A stretch of 64,000 nt of DNA from Burkholderia sp. PAMC 26561 (lineage in GTDB: Bacteria; Pseudomonadota; Gammaproteobacteria; Burkholderiales; Burkholderiaceae): assembly GCF_001557535.2 (NCBI RefSeq), contig NZ_CP014315.1:1426001-1490000 (forward strand). Direction: 5' to 3'. Of the stretch, positions 53,861 to 62,836 are shown piece after piece. Position numbers and translations under genes: made by a program. The notes beneath the pieces are model-generated. The model did no database searches. It was not told the origin of the DNA and saw only the letters and a program-made list of their open reading frames with translations. The stretch's first letter is position 1, and the number at the start of each line of letters is the position of its first letter.

Positions 53861-55168
53861 ATGGATAAAAAAGAAAACGCCAAGATCCTAGTGTTCGTGT
53901 ACGGCGGTTATGTGATGAGGTATCTCTATCTCATCATCGTCATTCCGTTTTATGGGCGGGTGCTTGGCGTGACGGAATATGGGCGCGTGCTTGCGGCCAT
54001 GTCACTCATGAACGTGATCTGGATGCTTGCAAGCTACGGGTTCACTTTTGTCGGCATGCGCGATGTCGCGAAGTCTCCGGAGCGCAGCCACCATAACGAT
54101 GTGTTCTCCCTGCATTCGAGCGCACGGATATTGACCGGCGCGGTCGGTCTGGCCGTAGGTGTCATCGCCACGCTGTGCTCGCCTACGCTCTCCGAGCGGC
54201 CTCTCATGGGGCTTTTGGCTACCATGCTCGGGCTTGTGTCCGCATTGAACCTGGGCTGGCTGTTTCAGGGACGCCAGCGTTTTCGCACGCCGATCATCAT
54301 TGAGGTCATCGGCTTTGCGATCAGCCTCGTTCTCATTTTATCGATAGTCAGAGGACCGCAAGACTCGGTATGGGTCGTCGCGAGCCTGCTGATTGCGGGC
54401 GTGATTTCATCAGTGATTTCGTACGGTCTGACGTTTGCACATGTGGGCTTGCCGAAATTCCGGGTGAGCGGCGTGATGGACCTGATGCGCGGGTCCACCA
54501 TGTTGTTCGCTTATTCAACGGGGTCGGCGGTGCTGACGGCGTCGTCGACTTATTTGCTTACGTTGCTGTCTTCGCCGGATCAGGTGGGATATTTCGGCGC
54601 CGCCGAACGTTTTGCGACCATTGGGTTGAGCTTGATGGGTCCGGCCGCCCAGGTATTTATCCCGACCATCTCGCGGCAACTCGCACAAGGCGACACCGAT
54701 GGCGCCCGCGCCAGCAGCCGGCGCGGCGCGACGTTGTTGATGGGGTACGGCGTGCTTGCGCTGCTGGCCGCATTGAGCCTGTCGCCGTTCCTCATGCCGT
54801 TGATTCTCGGCAAGGCCTTCACTCCAAGCGCACACGTCTTGCAGTGTCTCGCCGTGATGTTTCCGTTCGCCGCGTTCAACGAGTTCGTCGCGTTCTATGT
54901 GTTCGTGCCGCGCCAGAAAGACCGCTTGCTTGCCATAGCCGGGATCACGTCGGGTCTTGCCAACCTGGCTGCGGCGCTGTTTCTCGCGCCTTTATATGGC
55001 GCCATGGGCATGGCCGTTGCGCGCGTGATCGGCGAAGCCACCCTCACCGTCATGCTGGTCGGCCTGATGATTCGATCGGACATGATCGGACTGCTTCCGG
55101 GCGTTGGCCGCGCGGCGGCAATGGCGCGCGGCGTCTTCCAGCATGCCGGAAGCGGCAAGGATAAATGA
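53861..55168 (+). CDS. Wzx-like oligosaccharide flippase (MOP superfamily)
   Basis: A 435-residue protein with about 12 to 14 hydrophobic segments. YLYLIIVIPFYGRVLGVTEY is the typical first helix and the loop that follows; FGAAERFATIGLSLMGPAAQ and VFIPTISRQLAQGD are the conserved middle part. It moves lipid-linked sugar units across the inner membrane. It lies downstream of the GT2 gene, and its stop is 5 bases from that of the convergent HAD gene. No polymerase or initiating transferase is in the window, so the group is incomplete. Confidence 0.88.
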   Translation: MDKKENAKILVFVYGGYVMRYLYLIIVIPFYGRVLGVTEYGRVLAAMSLMNVIWMLASYGFTFVGMRDVAKSPERSHHNDVFSLHSSARILTGAVGLAVGVIATLCSPTLSERPLMGLLATMLGLVSALNLGWLFQGRQRFRTPIIIEVIGFAISLVLILSIVRGPQDSVWVVASLLIAGVISSVISYGLTFAHVGLPKFRVSGVMDLMRGSTMLFAYSTGSAVLTASSTYLLTLLSSPDQVGYFGAAERFATIGLSLMGPAAQVFIPTISRQLAQGDTDGARASSRRGATLLMGYGVLALLAALSLSPFLMPLILGKAFTPSAHVLQCLAVMFPFAAFNEFVAFYVFVPRQKDRLLAIAGITSGLANLAAALFLAPLYGAMGMAVARVIGEATLTVMLVGLMIRSDMIGLLPGVGRAAAMARGVFQHAGSGKDK

Positions 55169-55173
55169 CCCGA

Positions 55174-55842
55174 TCAGGCTATCCGGAACAGCAACTGGCC
55201 CTGGTCTTCGAACACTTTGACGCCAAGGAAATCGTGAAGATAACCTGAAGGCCCGAGGGCATCGATCTGCGCCACGTCAAGCGTAGAAGTCAACGCGATC
55301 ACCTTCGACGCAGCCGCGAGTCCCGATGCAATCCCGGCTGCCGAATCTTCGAACACGAGCGCTTGCTCCGGCTCGGCTCCCAGCGCCTTCGCACCCGCGA
55401 TAAACCCATCCGGCGCAGGTTTGCCGCGCGCAATGTCGTCGGACGTAAAAAGGAAGCGGGGAATGGGCAGTCCTGCTGCCTGCATGCGGCGTATCGCAAG
55501 CGGCCGTTCAGCGGACGTCACGACCGCCCAGCGATCGTCCGGAAGCGATGCCAGCATAGCAAGTGCGCCCGGTATCTCGACAATGCCGTCCACGTCGTCG
55601 AGTTCACGCTGCTTCAGCGCGGCGGTATCGGCTTCCACATCCGTTCCCGGCGGCGCCAGTGCGCGAACCGTATCGATCACGCGCCGCCCCTGGCATTCGC
55701 GCAGGACCATGGCGGCGTCGAGCCCGTGGTGCGCCGCCCAGTCCGTGTACGCACGAATCACGGGCGCATGTGAATTGATCAGGGTTCCATCCATGTCGAA
55801 GAGAAGACAGGAGGTGCGGAATTCGACTTGAGTGAGCAGCAT
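55174..55842 (-). CDS. HAD-superfamily sugar phosphatase (subfamily IA)
   Basis: A 222-residue phosphatase. Motif I FDMDGTLINS (nucleophile and acid Asp), motif II VVTSAERP (Thr/Ser), motif III RGKPAPDGF (Lys) and motif IV VFEDSAAGI (Glu, Asp) are all present, with the helical cap between motifs I and II as in phosphoglycolate- or 2-deoxyglucose-6-phosphatase-like members. It starts 32 bases after the epimerase-like gene, so it is probably the last gene of the third sugar operon, although it also abuts the polysaccharide genes. Confidence 0.9.
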   Translation of the reverse strand: MLLTQVEFRTSCLLFDMDGTLINSHAPVIRAYTDWAAHHGLDAAMVLRECQGRRVIDTVRALAPPGTDVEADTAALKQRELDDVDGIVEIPGALAMLASLPDDRWAVVTSAERPLAIRRMQAAGLPIPRFLFTSDDIARGKPAPDGFIAGAKALGAEPEQALVFEDSAAGIASGLAAASKVIALTSTLDVAQIDALGPSGYLHDFLGVKVFEDQGQLLFRIA

Positions 55843-55874
55843 GAGGAAGATGAATGATGTCCAACCGGCAAACG

Positions 55875-56846
55875 CTAACGATGTTCCTCAACGCCGCCCG
55901 TGACCGCTTCGACCACGCTCAAAGTGGTCGACTCACGCGGCTGCAAGACGACCAGCGGTCCGTGCGATTCGATCTCGAAATAGGGCAGTCGCGGTGCGTT
56001 GAAGACTTCTAGCGGCGAGCCATGAGCATACCTTGCATCGGGGAACACCGGGAAGCGCCTGCTCAACGTATGCCTGCCCTCCGGCAAATCGAACACTACG
56101 TGCGCTACACCCGGCGAATTATCGATGCCCAGTTTGAACTCGATTGGCTCGGTGCACCGTGTCGTGACGTGCTTGCTCGAACCCGTCACGAAACCGGATT
56201 CACGGATATCGCCCAATGGGCCTTTAGCGAGAAACGGCGTCACCGATTCCCACCAGTCCCGCTGTGCGTTTTCGATAACAACGTCAACCCGGCCAGGCCG
56301 CCGCAACATCAGCACGTCCCAGATTGCACATGGCCGCGCCACCTCGCTGCGGTTGCTGAGTTCATGCAACGTTGTCCATGAGCCATCGCGTGCTGACAAC
56401 ACAATGCGGCGCCGGACCTGCAAGCCGCTTTGCCGGCATACAGGGCTCAGCAACTCGACGCCCATCGACCGGCTGTCGAACCACGTGCTCACGACTTCGT
56501 AGGAACCGCTGTCCAGATCGCGCTGTGGCGCGCGTTCGGGCCAGTCCGACTCCGGCGCAACCCAGGTCTTGCCGCCACCCCATAGTGGAAAATCCCATTC
56601 GCCGCACAGCGTGCGCCATTGTTCCGCACTCCAGTCGGGCACGTGGCCGGCAAGCGCGTCGTTGACGTAGGCCAGCTCGACGCCCTCATGCCGGATGCTC
56701 ATCAGCCTTCCGCCAATGGCGGGCACAACAGTCAACTCGACCGCGCCCTGGCGCATCGATAACGCGTTCCACCCGCGATAAGCGGTCCATTTCAACTCGC
56801 GGCGAGTATCGGAGATTCCTGCAAAGTGCGATATGCGGCTCAGCAT
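55875..56846 (-). CDS. DUF4380-like protein, aldose epimerase-type fold
   Basis: A 323-residue protein with the segments LTVVPAIGGRLMSIRHEGVE, WDFPLWGGGKTWVAPESDWP and TTLHELSNRS and a conserved late part GVAHVVFDLPEGRHTLS. These resemble the beta-sandwich of galactose mutarotase-like proteins and DUF4380. No signal peptide is present, so it acts in the cytoplasm. It starts 3 bases after the dehydrogenase stop. A role in anomer or epimer conversion of the imported sugar or of its oxidised form is inference. Confidence 0.7.
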   Translation of the reverse strand: MLSRISHFAGISDTRRELKWTAYRGWNALSMRQGAVELTVVPAIGGRLMSIRHEGVELAYVNDALAGHVPDWSAEQWRTLCGEWDFPLWGGGKTWVAPESDWPERAPQRDLDSGSYEVVSTWFDSRSMGVELLSPVCRQSGLQVRRRIVLSARDGSWTTLHELSNRSEVARPCAIWDVLMLRRPGRVDVVIENAQRDWWESVTPFLAKGPLGDIRESGFVTGSSKHVTTRCTEPIEFKLGIDNSPGVAHVVFDLPEGRHTLSRRFPVFPDARYAHGSPLEVFNAPRLPYFEIESHGPLVVLQPRESTTLSVVEAVTGGVEEHR

Positions 56847-56849
56847 CGC

Positions 56850-57893
56850 TCAGCTCTTCGCCACCGGTTTGCTGCGCATCAGGCCGACTGTCTCGGGCTG
56901 TGCGATCTTGCACATCACGGGGGGCAAACCGCGCGCGATCAGTTCGATATCCGCCAGTGCACGACGGCCGATTTCACGCAGCACGGCACTCAGCGCGCCG
57001 GCCTGATGCGGCGAGAGCAACACGGTATCGATGGAACGCGCCCGATGTCCCGGCGCGAGCGGCTCTTCGGGAAAGACATCGGTCGCCACACGAATATGCC
57101 CTGACGCGGCTGCGTCGAGCATCGCATCGAAATCGACCACGCCGGCACGGCTCACGAGCACGAACGCGGCGCCTTGTTTCATCGATGCAAATTCATCGCG
57201 CGTGAGGAATCCCTGGTTCTGCGACGTCACGCCCGCCACCACGAACACGACCTGCGACTCGCGCAAGACCGTCTCAAGTGACGCCGCCTCGCAACCGAGC
57301 GACTCGAGGTACGCCGGCGGCAGCCACGGATCGAACGCCTTCACCACGCCACGAAACGGCGCGATGAGCGGCAGGATTGCACGCCCGAGATCGCCCATGC
57401 CAATAAACCCCACGGGCGCGCCATAAAGCGAAAACGCGTCCCGGTTGGCATCGAGTCCATATTGTTCGGTGCCGTTGCGAAAGCGCCGGTCCGCATGGCT
57501 GATCCCGCGAGCCAGATCGATTGCCATGCCAAGCGCGGCTTCCGCCACCGGTTCCGCGAACACCGGGCTCACATTCAGCATGCGCACGCCTTGTCTGAAG
57601 CACTGCGCATAGTCCACATTCGGAAGAAAGTTGCCCTCCACATTCACGATCGCGCGAAGATGCACGGCACGCGTCAGACGTTCGGACGGCATGTCGAGCT
57701 GCCCGACGATGATGTGCGCATCGGCTGCGTGCTGGTTGAAGATTTCATCGGTCACGGGGCCATCTGCGTGGATGAACACTTCGCCAAGCGCATGAAGACG
57801 TTCCAGATCGGCGGGGCTGAAAATGTCTTCGACGTTACGCGGGGAGGGCGCGATGAAAAGACGGATTTTCTCTGCGGCTTGAATCGAGGACAC
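56850..57893 (-). CDS. D-2-hydroxyacid dehydrogenase family protein
   Basis: A 347-residue NAD-dependent enzyme. The cofactor site is APVGFIGMGDLGRAILPLI; the catalytic Arg is in VLVSRAGVVDF, the Glu in VATDVFPEEPL and the His in LLSPHQAGAL. The GTG at 57893 has GGAG 8 bases upstream and gives the start SSIQAAEKIRLFIAPSPRN; the frame before it is not coding. Loss of the usual RG of the RGxxVD motif to RAG is small. It stands between the permease and the epimerase-like gene, and would reduce or oxidise a sugar-derived hydroxy acid. Confidence 0.88.
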   Translation of the reverse strand: MSSIQAAEKIRLFIAPSPRNVEDIFSPADLERLHALGEVFIHADGPVTDEIFNQHAADAHIIVGQLDMPSERLTRAVHLRAIVNVEGNFLPNVDYAQCFRQGVRMLNVSPVFAEPVAEAALGMAIDLARGISHADRRFRNGTEQYGLDANRDAFSLYGAPVGFIGMGDLGRAILPLIAPFRGVVKAFDPWLPPAYLESLGCEAASLETVLRESQVVFVVAGVTSQNQGFLTRDEFASMKQGAAFVLVSRAGVVDFDAMLDAAASGHIRVATDVFPEEPLAPGHRARSIDTVLLSPHQAGALSAVLREIGRRALADIELIARGLPPVMCKIAQPETVGLMRSKPVAKS

Positions 57894-57978
57894 GGGATGC
57901 TCCAGGAAGGGAATGGCTGAAGCGGGAACGCGGTCAACGTCGACACGCGTCCACCGCAGATCTGATTGATTGGGAAAC

Positions 57979-58968
57979 CTAGCGGAACTTCCGGGTGAAC
58001 AGCTTGTCGGCCGTGACTGCCGCAATGATCAGCGCGCCCATCACGATCTGCTGATAATAGGTCTCGACGTTCATGATGTTCAGGATGTTGTTGATCACGC
58101 CGATGATCAGTCCGCCAATGACCACGCCCGTCACCTGCCCTCGCCCGCCAAAGAAGCTCGTCCCGCCGATGATCGCTGACGCAATGGCGAAGGTCTCGAA
58201 CCCGACGCCCGCGTTCGGCTCGGCCGCAGCGGTCCGCGCGGTCGTGACAATGCCCGCGATACCCGCGCATGTCCCCGCGATGATGAACACCACCATGGTA
58301 TGCAGCTTCACGCTGATGCCTGAATAAAACGCGGCTTGCGCATTGCCGCCGAGCGCGTAGATGTTGCGCCCGAGTTTCGTAAACTTGGTCAGGAACAACA
58401 GGAAACCCGCCACGACGACCGCAATGATGATGGGTACAGGTACGCCGAAAACACGCCCGGCGACGACATCGGTGAATGAACGGTCGAAGCCGAATACCGA
58501 ACGCGAATCCGACACGATGAGCGTCACACCGCGATAAATCGCCGCCGTTCCCAGCGTGATGATGAAGGGATGCAACTGCGTGAGATTGACCAGGGCGCCG
58601 TTGATGGCGCCGAGCAACGCGCCCATGCCCACGCCGCCGATCAGCACCGCGAGCCAGACGGGCAAACCCGCCATCATCAGCTTGGCCATGACCATGCCGG
58701 ACAGCGCCAGCACCGAACCAATCGACAAATCGATCCCTGCAATCAGAATGGTGAAGAACACGCCGCACGCGAGCAACACCATGACCGAGCTTTGCAACAG
58801 GACCTGCACGAGGTTGTCGCGGGTGAGGAAATATTGTGGCGATGCAATGCTGCACAGGATCAGCAACACCACCAGGATGCCGAAAGTGCCATACGTTTGC
58901 CAGATCGTCGCGAAATCGCGGCGCGGTGCGGCCGGCAACGGCGCACCCGAAGTATTCGATGGGTTCAT
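57979..58968 (-). CDS. CUT2 sugar ABC permease (AlsC/RbsC-like)
   Basis: A 329-residue membrane protein: TYGTFGILVVLLILCSIASP, FFTILIAGIDLSIGSVLALS, LGRNIYALGGNAQAAFYSGI and FAIASAIIGGTSFFGGRGQV are the standard CUT2 permease segments. AAGGAGG lies 5 bases before the ATG at 58968, a strong site; a start further upstream is inside the ATPase gene region and not needed. It lies 20 bases after the ATPase stop. Confidence 0.92.
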   Translation of the reverse strand: MNPSNTSGAPLPAAPRRDFATIWQTYGTFGILVVLLILCSIASPQYFLTRDNLVQVLLQSSVMVLLACGVFFTILIAGIDLSIGSVLALSGMVMAKLMMAGLPVWLAVLIGGVGMGALLGAINGALVNLTQLHPFIITLGTAAIYRGVTLIVSDSRSVFGFDRSFTDVVAGRVFGVPVPIIIAVVVAGFLLFLTKFTKLGRNIYALGGNAQAAFYSGISVKLHTMVVFIIAGTCAGIAGIVTTARTAAAEPNAGVGFETFAIASAIIGGTSFFGGRGQVTGVVIGGLIIGVINNILNIMNVETYYQQIVMGALIIAAVTADKLFTRKFR

Positions 58969-58988
58969 TTTGCCTCCTTCGTGGTCGC

Positions 58989-60500
58989 TCATGAGGTGGC
59001 GACTTGCATGATCGATTCTTCCGTGGCGTCGGCGTTCGCAAGCGTGCTTGCCACCGTGCCGTCCTTGTACACCGCAATGCGATCGCACACCGCAATGAGT
59101 TCCGGCAACTCCGATGAAACCATCAGGATCGCCTTCCCCTCGTTCGCGAGGCCGCGCATGATCGAATAGATTTCAGCCTTCGCGCCTATGTCGATACCGC
59201 GGGTGGGTTCATCGAAGATGAAGAGGTCGCTTTGCGCAGCAAGCCACTTTGCGATGATCGCTTTTTGCTGATTGCCGCCCGACAGTTCGGTGATGTTCTG
59301 AGTCGACGAAGCACAGCGGATGCGCAGCCGCTCCTTGTAGCGCAGGCCGAATTCGCGCTGGCGTGCGCGGTCGATCAAACCTAGCGACAGCGCGCGCCGC
59401 GTGCTGCGCAAGGCAGGCGCCACGAAGATGTTTTCTTCTATGTTCAGGTTTTGGAAGAAGCCGGTCGCGCGCCGGTCTTCGGTCACGAATGCAAGCCCTT
59501 GCTTGACCGCCTGATACGGCGAGTCGATCGTGATCTCGCGCCCGTTCAGCGTCATGCGCCCCGCCGATTTTCGCCGCACACCGAAGATGGTTTCCATCAG
59601 TTCGCTGCGCCCGGAACCCATCAGGCCCGCAAAGCCGAAGATCTCGCCGCGATGCACGTTGAACGAAACATCGCGCACCCAGCCATCGCGGGAGGAAAGA
59701 TGATCGACGGAAAATACGATGTCTCCGTGCGTGGCATCCTCGCCTTTCGGCCTGCCGTGAACGATCTCCCGGCCAACCATCAGCGCGACGAGGCGATCCG
59801 TCGAAGTCGATCTGGCATCGTACGTGCCCACGTACTTGCCGTCTTTCAGGACCGTGACACGGTCGCCGATCAGCGCAATCTCCTTCAACTTGTGCGAGAT
59901 ATACGCCACGCCCACGCCTTCGCGCTTCAGATCGCCGATCACGTTGAAGAGCTTCGCAACTTCGGTATCGGTCAGTGACGAAGTCGGCTCGTCCATGATG
60001 ATGAGCCGCGCTTCGCTCGCGAGCGCCTTGGCAATCTCGACCTGCTGTTTCTCCGAGATGCCCAGATCGCCCACCAGCGTTCGCGGATCACGCGCGAGGC
60101 CGACACGGGCAAGCACCTCACGCGCCTTCGCGTTCATCTTCCGGCGATCGACCACGGGAATACCAAAGCGCTTGATGGTCGGAATGCGCCCGACAAACAG
60201 GTTCTCTTCAATACTCAAGTAGTCGATAACGCTCAGCTCCTGATAGATCAGGCAGATGCCGAGCTGGGCGGACAACGAGGGCGACAACCTGGCGTACTCG
60301 TTGCCGCCCGCGATGATCGCGCCCGAAGTCGGCTCATAGATGCCGCTCAGGATTTTCATCAGCGTCGATTTCCCGGCGCCGTTCTCGCCGAGCAGGACAT
60401 GCACCTCGCCGGCGCGAACGTCGAAGCTCACGTCGCTTAGCGCTGTCGTACCGGGAAACAGCTTCGTGATGCCGCGTACGGCCACCAGTGCTTCGTTCAT
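58989..60500 (-). CDS. CUT2 sugar ABC ATPase (AlsA/RbsA-like)
   Basis: A 503-residue double ATPase. First half: Walker A GENGAGKST, degenerate signature LGISEKQQVEIAKAL, Walker B LIIMDEPTSSL. Second half: GFAGLMGSGRSELM, signature LSGGNQQKA and Walker B LFIFDEPTRGID with the normal Glu. A GGATCAG site lies before the ATG. It lies 19 bases after the binding-protein stop and belongs to the third importer. Confidence 0.92.
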   Translation of the reverse strand: MNEALVAVRGITKLFPGTTALSDVSFDVRAGEVHVLLGENGAGKSTLMKILSGIYEPTSGAIIAGGNEYARLSPSLSAQLGICLIYQELSVIDYLSIEENLFVGRIPTIKRFGIPVVDRRKMNAKAREVLARVGLARDPRTLVGDLGISEKQQVEIAKALASEARLIIMDEPTSSLTDTEVAKLFNVIGDLKREGVGVAYISHKLKEIALIGDRVTVLKDGKYVGTYDARSTSTDRLVALMVGREIVHGRPKGEDATHGDIVFSVDHLSSRDGWVRDVSFNVHRGEIFGFAGLMGSGRSELMETIFGVRRKSAGRMTLNGREITIDSPYQAVKQGLAFVTEDRRATGFFQNLNIEENIFVAPALRSTRRALSLGLIDRARQREFGLRYKERLRIRCASSTQNITELSGGNQQKAIIAKWLAAQSDLFIFDEPTRGIDIGAKAEIYSIMRGLANEGKAILMVSSELPELIAVCDRIAVYKDGTVASTLANADATEESIMQVATS

Positions 60501-60519
60501 CTGATCCTCGCGAGGCGGT

Positions 60520-61467
60520 TTACTTCGTGATCAGATGCGACTCGATTGGCAGAAACTCCGGCGTCTTGTTCGGATCGATAGCAGGCTTGTTTTTCAGCGC
60601 ATCGAGCAACAGGTCGACGGCCTTTGCGCCCATCGCCGCGGAGTCCTGCGCAACCGTTGCGGTCAGCTCACCGCGCTTGACGGAGTCGAGCGCTTCGGGA
60701 ACGCCATCGGTGCCGACTACAACGACTTTGCCGAGCTTGTCCGCATTCTTCACAGCCTGGGCCGCGCCCAGCGCCATGGTGTCGTTCGCCGCGTAGATAG
60801 CTTTCAGATCGGGGTTGCGTTGCAAGATGTTGGTCGTGACGTCGAGTGCTTTCGAGCGATCCCAGTCACCGGGCTGGCTTGCAACCAGCTTGATGGACGG
60901 CACCTTTGCGAAGGCCTGCTTTGCGCCATCGCGGCGTGCATCGCCCGACACGTTCCCCGCCTTTCCTTCGATGATCGCGACCTTGCCGCCCGAGCTGCCA
61001 AGTTTCTGGGCAATGAAATCGCCCGCTTTATTTCCAAGCGCCACGTTGTCGCTCGAAATGAAAGCGATCACCGCACCGCCCGCCGCTTTCAACTGGCCCT
61101 GATCGATTTTTTCATCGATGTTGACCACGTAGATGCCTTTCTTCGTCGCCGCGCTCACGGCTTGAATCAGGCTCACGGGCGAGATCGGCGCAACACCGAT
61201 CGCCTTGTAGTTCTTGTTCAGCACGTCTTCCACCAGACGTTGCTGCCCCTGGATATCTTCTTCGCTGTTGCCCGCAAGGATGTCGACCGTGACGCCCTTC
61301 GCCTTCGCCTCTTTCTGGATGCCGTCGCGCATTGCGACCCAATACGGGTTGGCGAGCGTCTTCAAGACGATCGCGATGTCTGCGGCTTGCGCCGGCGTCC
61401 ACGCTGCCAGCGTCAATGCCGCTGCTGCAACGCCCGTTGTCGATTTGAGCCAGTTTTGTACGTTCAT
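60520..61467 (-). CDS. Sugar-binding protein, D-allose-type (AlsB-like)
   Basis: A 315-residue periplasmic protein. The signal MNVQNWLKSTTGVAAAALTL ends at TPAQA and the mature protein begins ADIAIVLKTLANPYWVAMRD. Similarity to E. coli AlsB is strong by eye along the whole length, for example VVNIDEKIDQGQLKAAGG, KVAIIEGKAGNVSGDARRDG, LVASQPGDWDRSKALDVTTN and AIYAANDTMALGAAQAVKNA. The ATG at 61467 has GGAGAC 7 bases upstream. The ligand may be D-allose or a related rare sugar; the linked enzymes differ from the E. coli als genes. Confidence 0.9.
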   Translation of the reverse strand: MNVQNWLKSTTGVAAAALTLAAWTPAQAADIAIVLKTLANPYWVAMRDGIQKEAKAKGVTVDILAGNSEEDIQGQQRLVEDVLNKNYKAIGVAPISPVSLIQAVSAATKKGIYVVNIDEKIDQGQLKAAGGAVIAFISSDNVALGNKAGDFIAQKLGSSGGKVAIIEGKAGNVSGDARRDGAKQAFAKVPSIKLVASQPGDWDRSKALDVTTNILQRNPDLKAIYAANDTMALGAAQAVKNADKLGKVVVVGTDGVPEALDSVKRGELTATVAQDSAAMGAKAVDLLLDALKNKPAIDPNKTPEFLPIESHLITK

Positions 61468-61520
61468 GCTTCGTCTCCTGTTTTTCCGCGCAAGCGGATT
61501 TTTATGTGATGACACACCCA

Positions 61521-62663
61521 CTAGATTTGTTTCCACGCACCCGCTTTCGATGAACCCAGCACCGCATCGATGATCTGCGCCGAGCGATAACCATCGTCGA
61601 AAGTCGGCAGGCCTTCGCGGGTCTCGCCGCGAATCACCGCGTATGTATCGGCAACGAAGGCTTCGAAGCATTGCGCGTAGCCTTGGGCGTGACCCGCCGG
61701 CAAGGTCGCGAGACGCCTTTGCTCGGCGCTACCGCGCGATGGATCGCGCACGAGCAGGCGCGTCGAGTCGCGCTCGCCGAGCCATAATTTTTCGGGTTCT
61801 TCCTGGTCGAACACGAGGCTTGCGTTGGCGCCATCGATTTCGAACCACAAGCGGTTCTTGCGACCTGCCGACACCTGGCTTACGGTCAGCGTTGTCAGGA
61901 CGCCTGTGCTCGTGCGGAACAACCCACCGGCTATGTCCTCGGTCGTCACCGCTGTTCTCGGCGCCGATGCATCTGGCGTCACCGCTGAAAAGGTCGTGAC
62001 CGATCCCGCCGGCCTGTCCTTCATCGTGGTCTGGAGCGTCGCGACAACGGATTCAAAACGCTCGCCGCTGATCCATTCAACCAGGTCGCACCAATGCGAG
62101 CCGATATCGGCGAATGCGCGCGACGGGCCACCTAGCGTGGCGTCGACGCGCCAGTTGGTATCGTCGCGGCCGAGCAACCAATCCTGCAGATAACTCCCGT
62201 GCATCAGTTGCAGCGCGCCCACCGTGCCGTCCTGCACGAGCGCGCGCGCTTCTCGAACCATAGGGTGATATCGATAAACAAAGGGGATCGCCGCCACACG
62301 CTGCGCCGAGTGCGCAGCATCTGCCAATGCTTTTGCATCGGCGAGACTGGTGGCAAGCGGCTTTTCGCAGACCACGTGCTTGCCGGCAGCGAGCGCCGCC
62401 ATGGCAATCGGGTAATGCGTAGAGTTGGGCGTACAGATATGAACGACGTCGACCGACGGATCAGCGATGGCTTCCTCGACACTCGAATAGGCGCGCTCGA
62501 TTCCCAGTTGCGCCGCAGCCTCCTTTGCGCGCTCCGGGCTCGACGTTGCAATGCCCTTGATCTGAGCGCCGGCCAGACGGCTCGCCCTTGAATGAACGGC
62601 GCCCATCATGCCGGCGCCGACGATTGCCACACCCGGCGCGCGCGCCAGTTTTGTCTCAGCCAT
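61521..62663 (-). CDS. Gfo/Idh/MocA-family sugar dehydrogenase
   Basis: A 380-residue NAD(P)-dependent oxidoreductase. The cofactor site is GVAIVGAGMMGAVHSRASRL, the catalytic lysine is in VVCEKPLATSLADA, and ADIGSHWCDLVEWISGE holds the Asp and His of the second catalytic site. FVYRYHPMVREARALV is also usual. The ATG at 62663 follows GGAG at 9 bases; ATG 62678 overlaps that site and is less likely. It is first in the operon with the AlsB-like importer (53 bases to the next gene) and divergent from the ROK regulator. It would oxidise the imported sugar, or a myo-inositol-like compound. Confidence 0.92.
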   Translation of the reverse strand: MAETKLARAPGVAIVGAGMMGAVHSRASRLAGAQIKGIATSSPERAKEAAAQLGIERAYSSVEEAIADPSVDVVHICTPNSTHYPIAMAALAAGKHVVCEKPLATSLADAKALADAAHSAQRVAAIPFVYRYHPMVREARALVQDGTVGALQLMHGSYLQDWLLGRDDTNWRVDATLGGPSRAFADIGSHWCDLVEWISGERFESVVATLQTTMKDRPAGSVTTFSAVTPDASAPRTAVTTEDIAGGLFRTSTGVLTTLTVSQVSAGRKNRLWFEIDGANASLVFDQEEPEKLWLGERDSTRLLVRDPSRGSAEQRRLATLPAGHAQGYAQCFEAFVADTYAVIRGETREGLPTFDDGYRSAQIIDAVLGSSKAGAWKQI

Positions 62664-62836
62664 TTTTTTAAACTCCATTTGGTTGACTGGGACAATACCG
62701 AGGCGCGTCTTGGCCGGACATTTTGTATTATTTAATTCGATTTCCGACATAAATACTTTGCCTATCGGCTTGAGAATCTCGCTTGTGGCCAATGCTCGGA
62801 TTAAAGTAAGCTCGGTTCCCCGAGGCCTCAGCCGCT

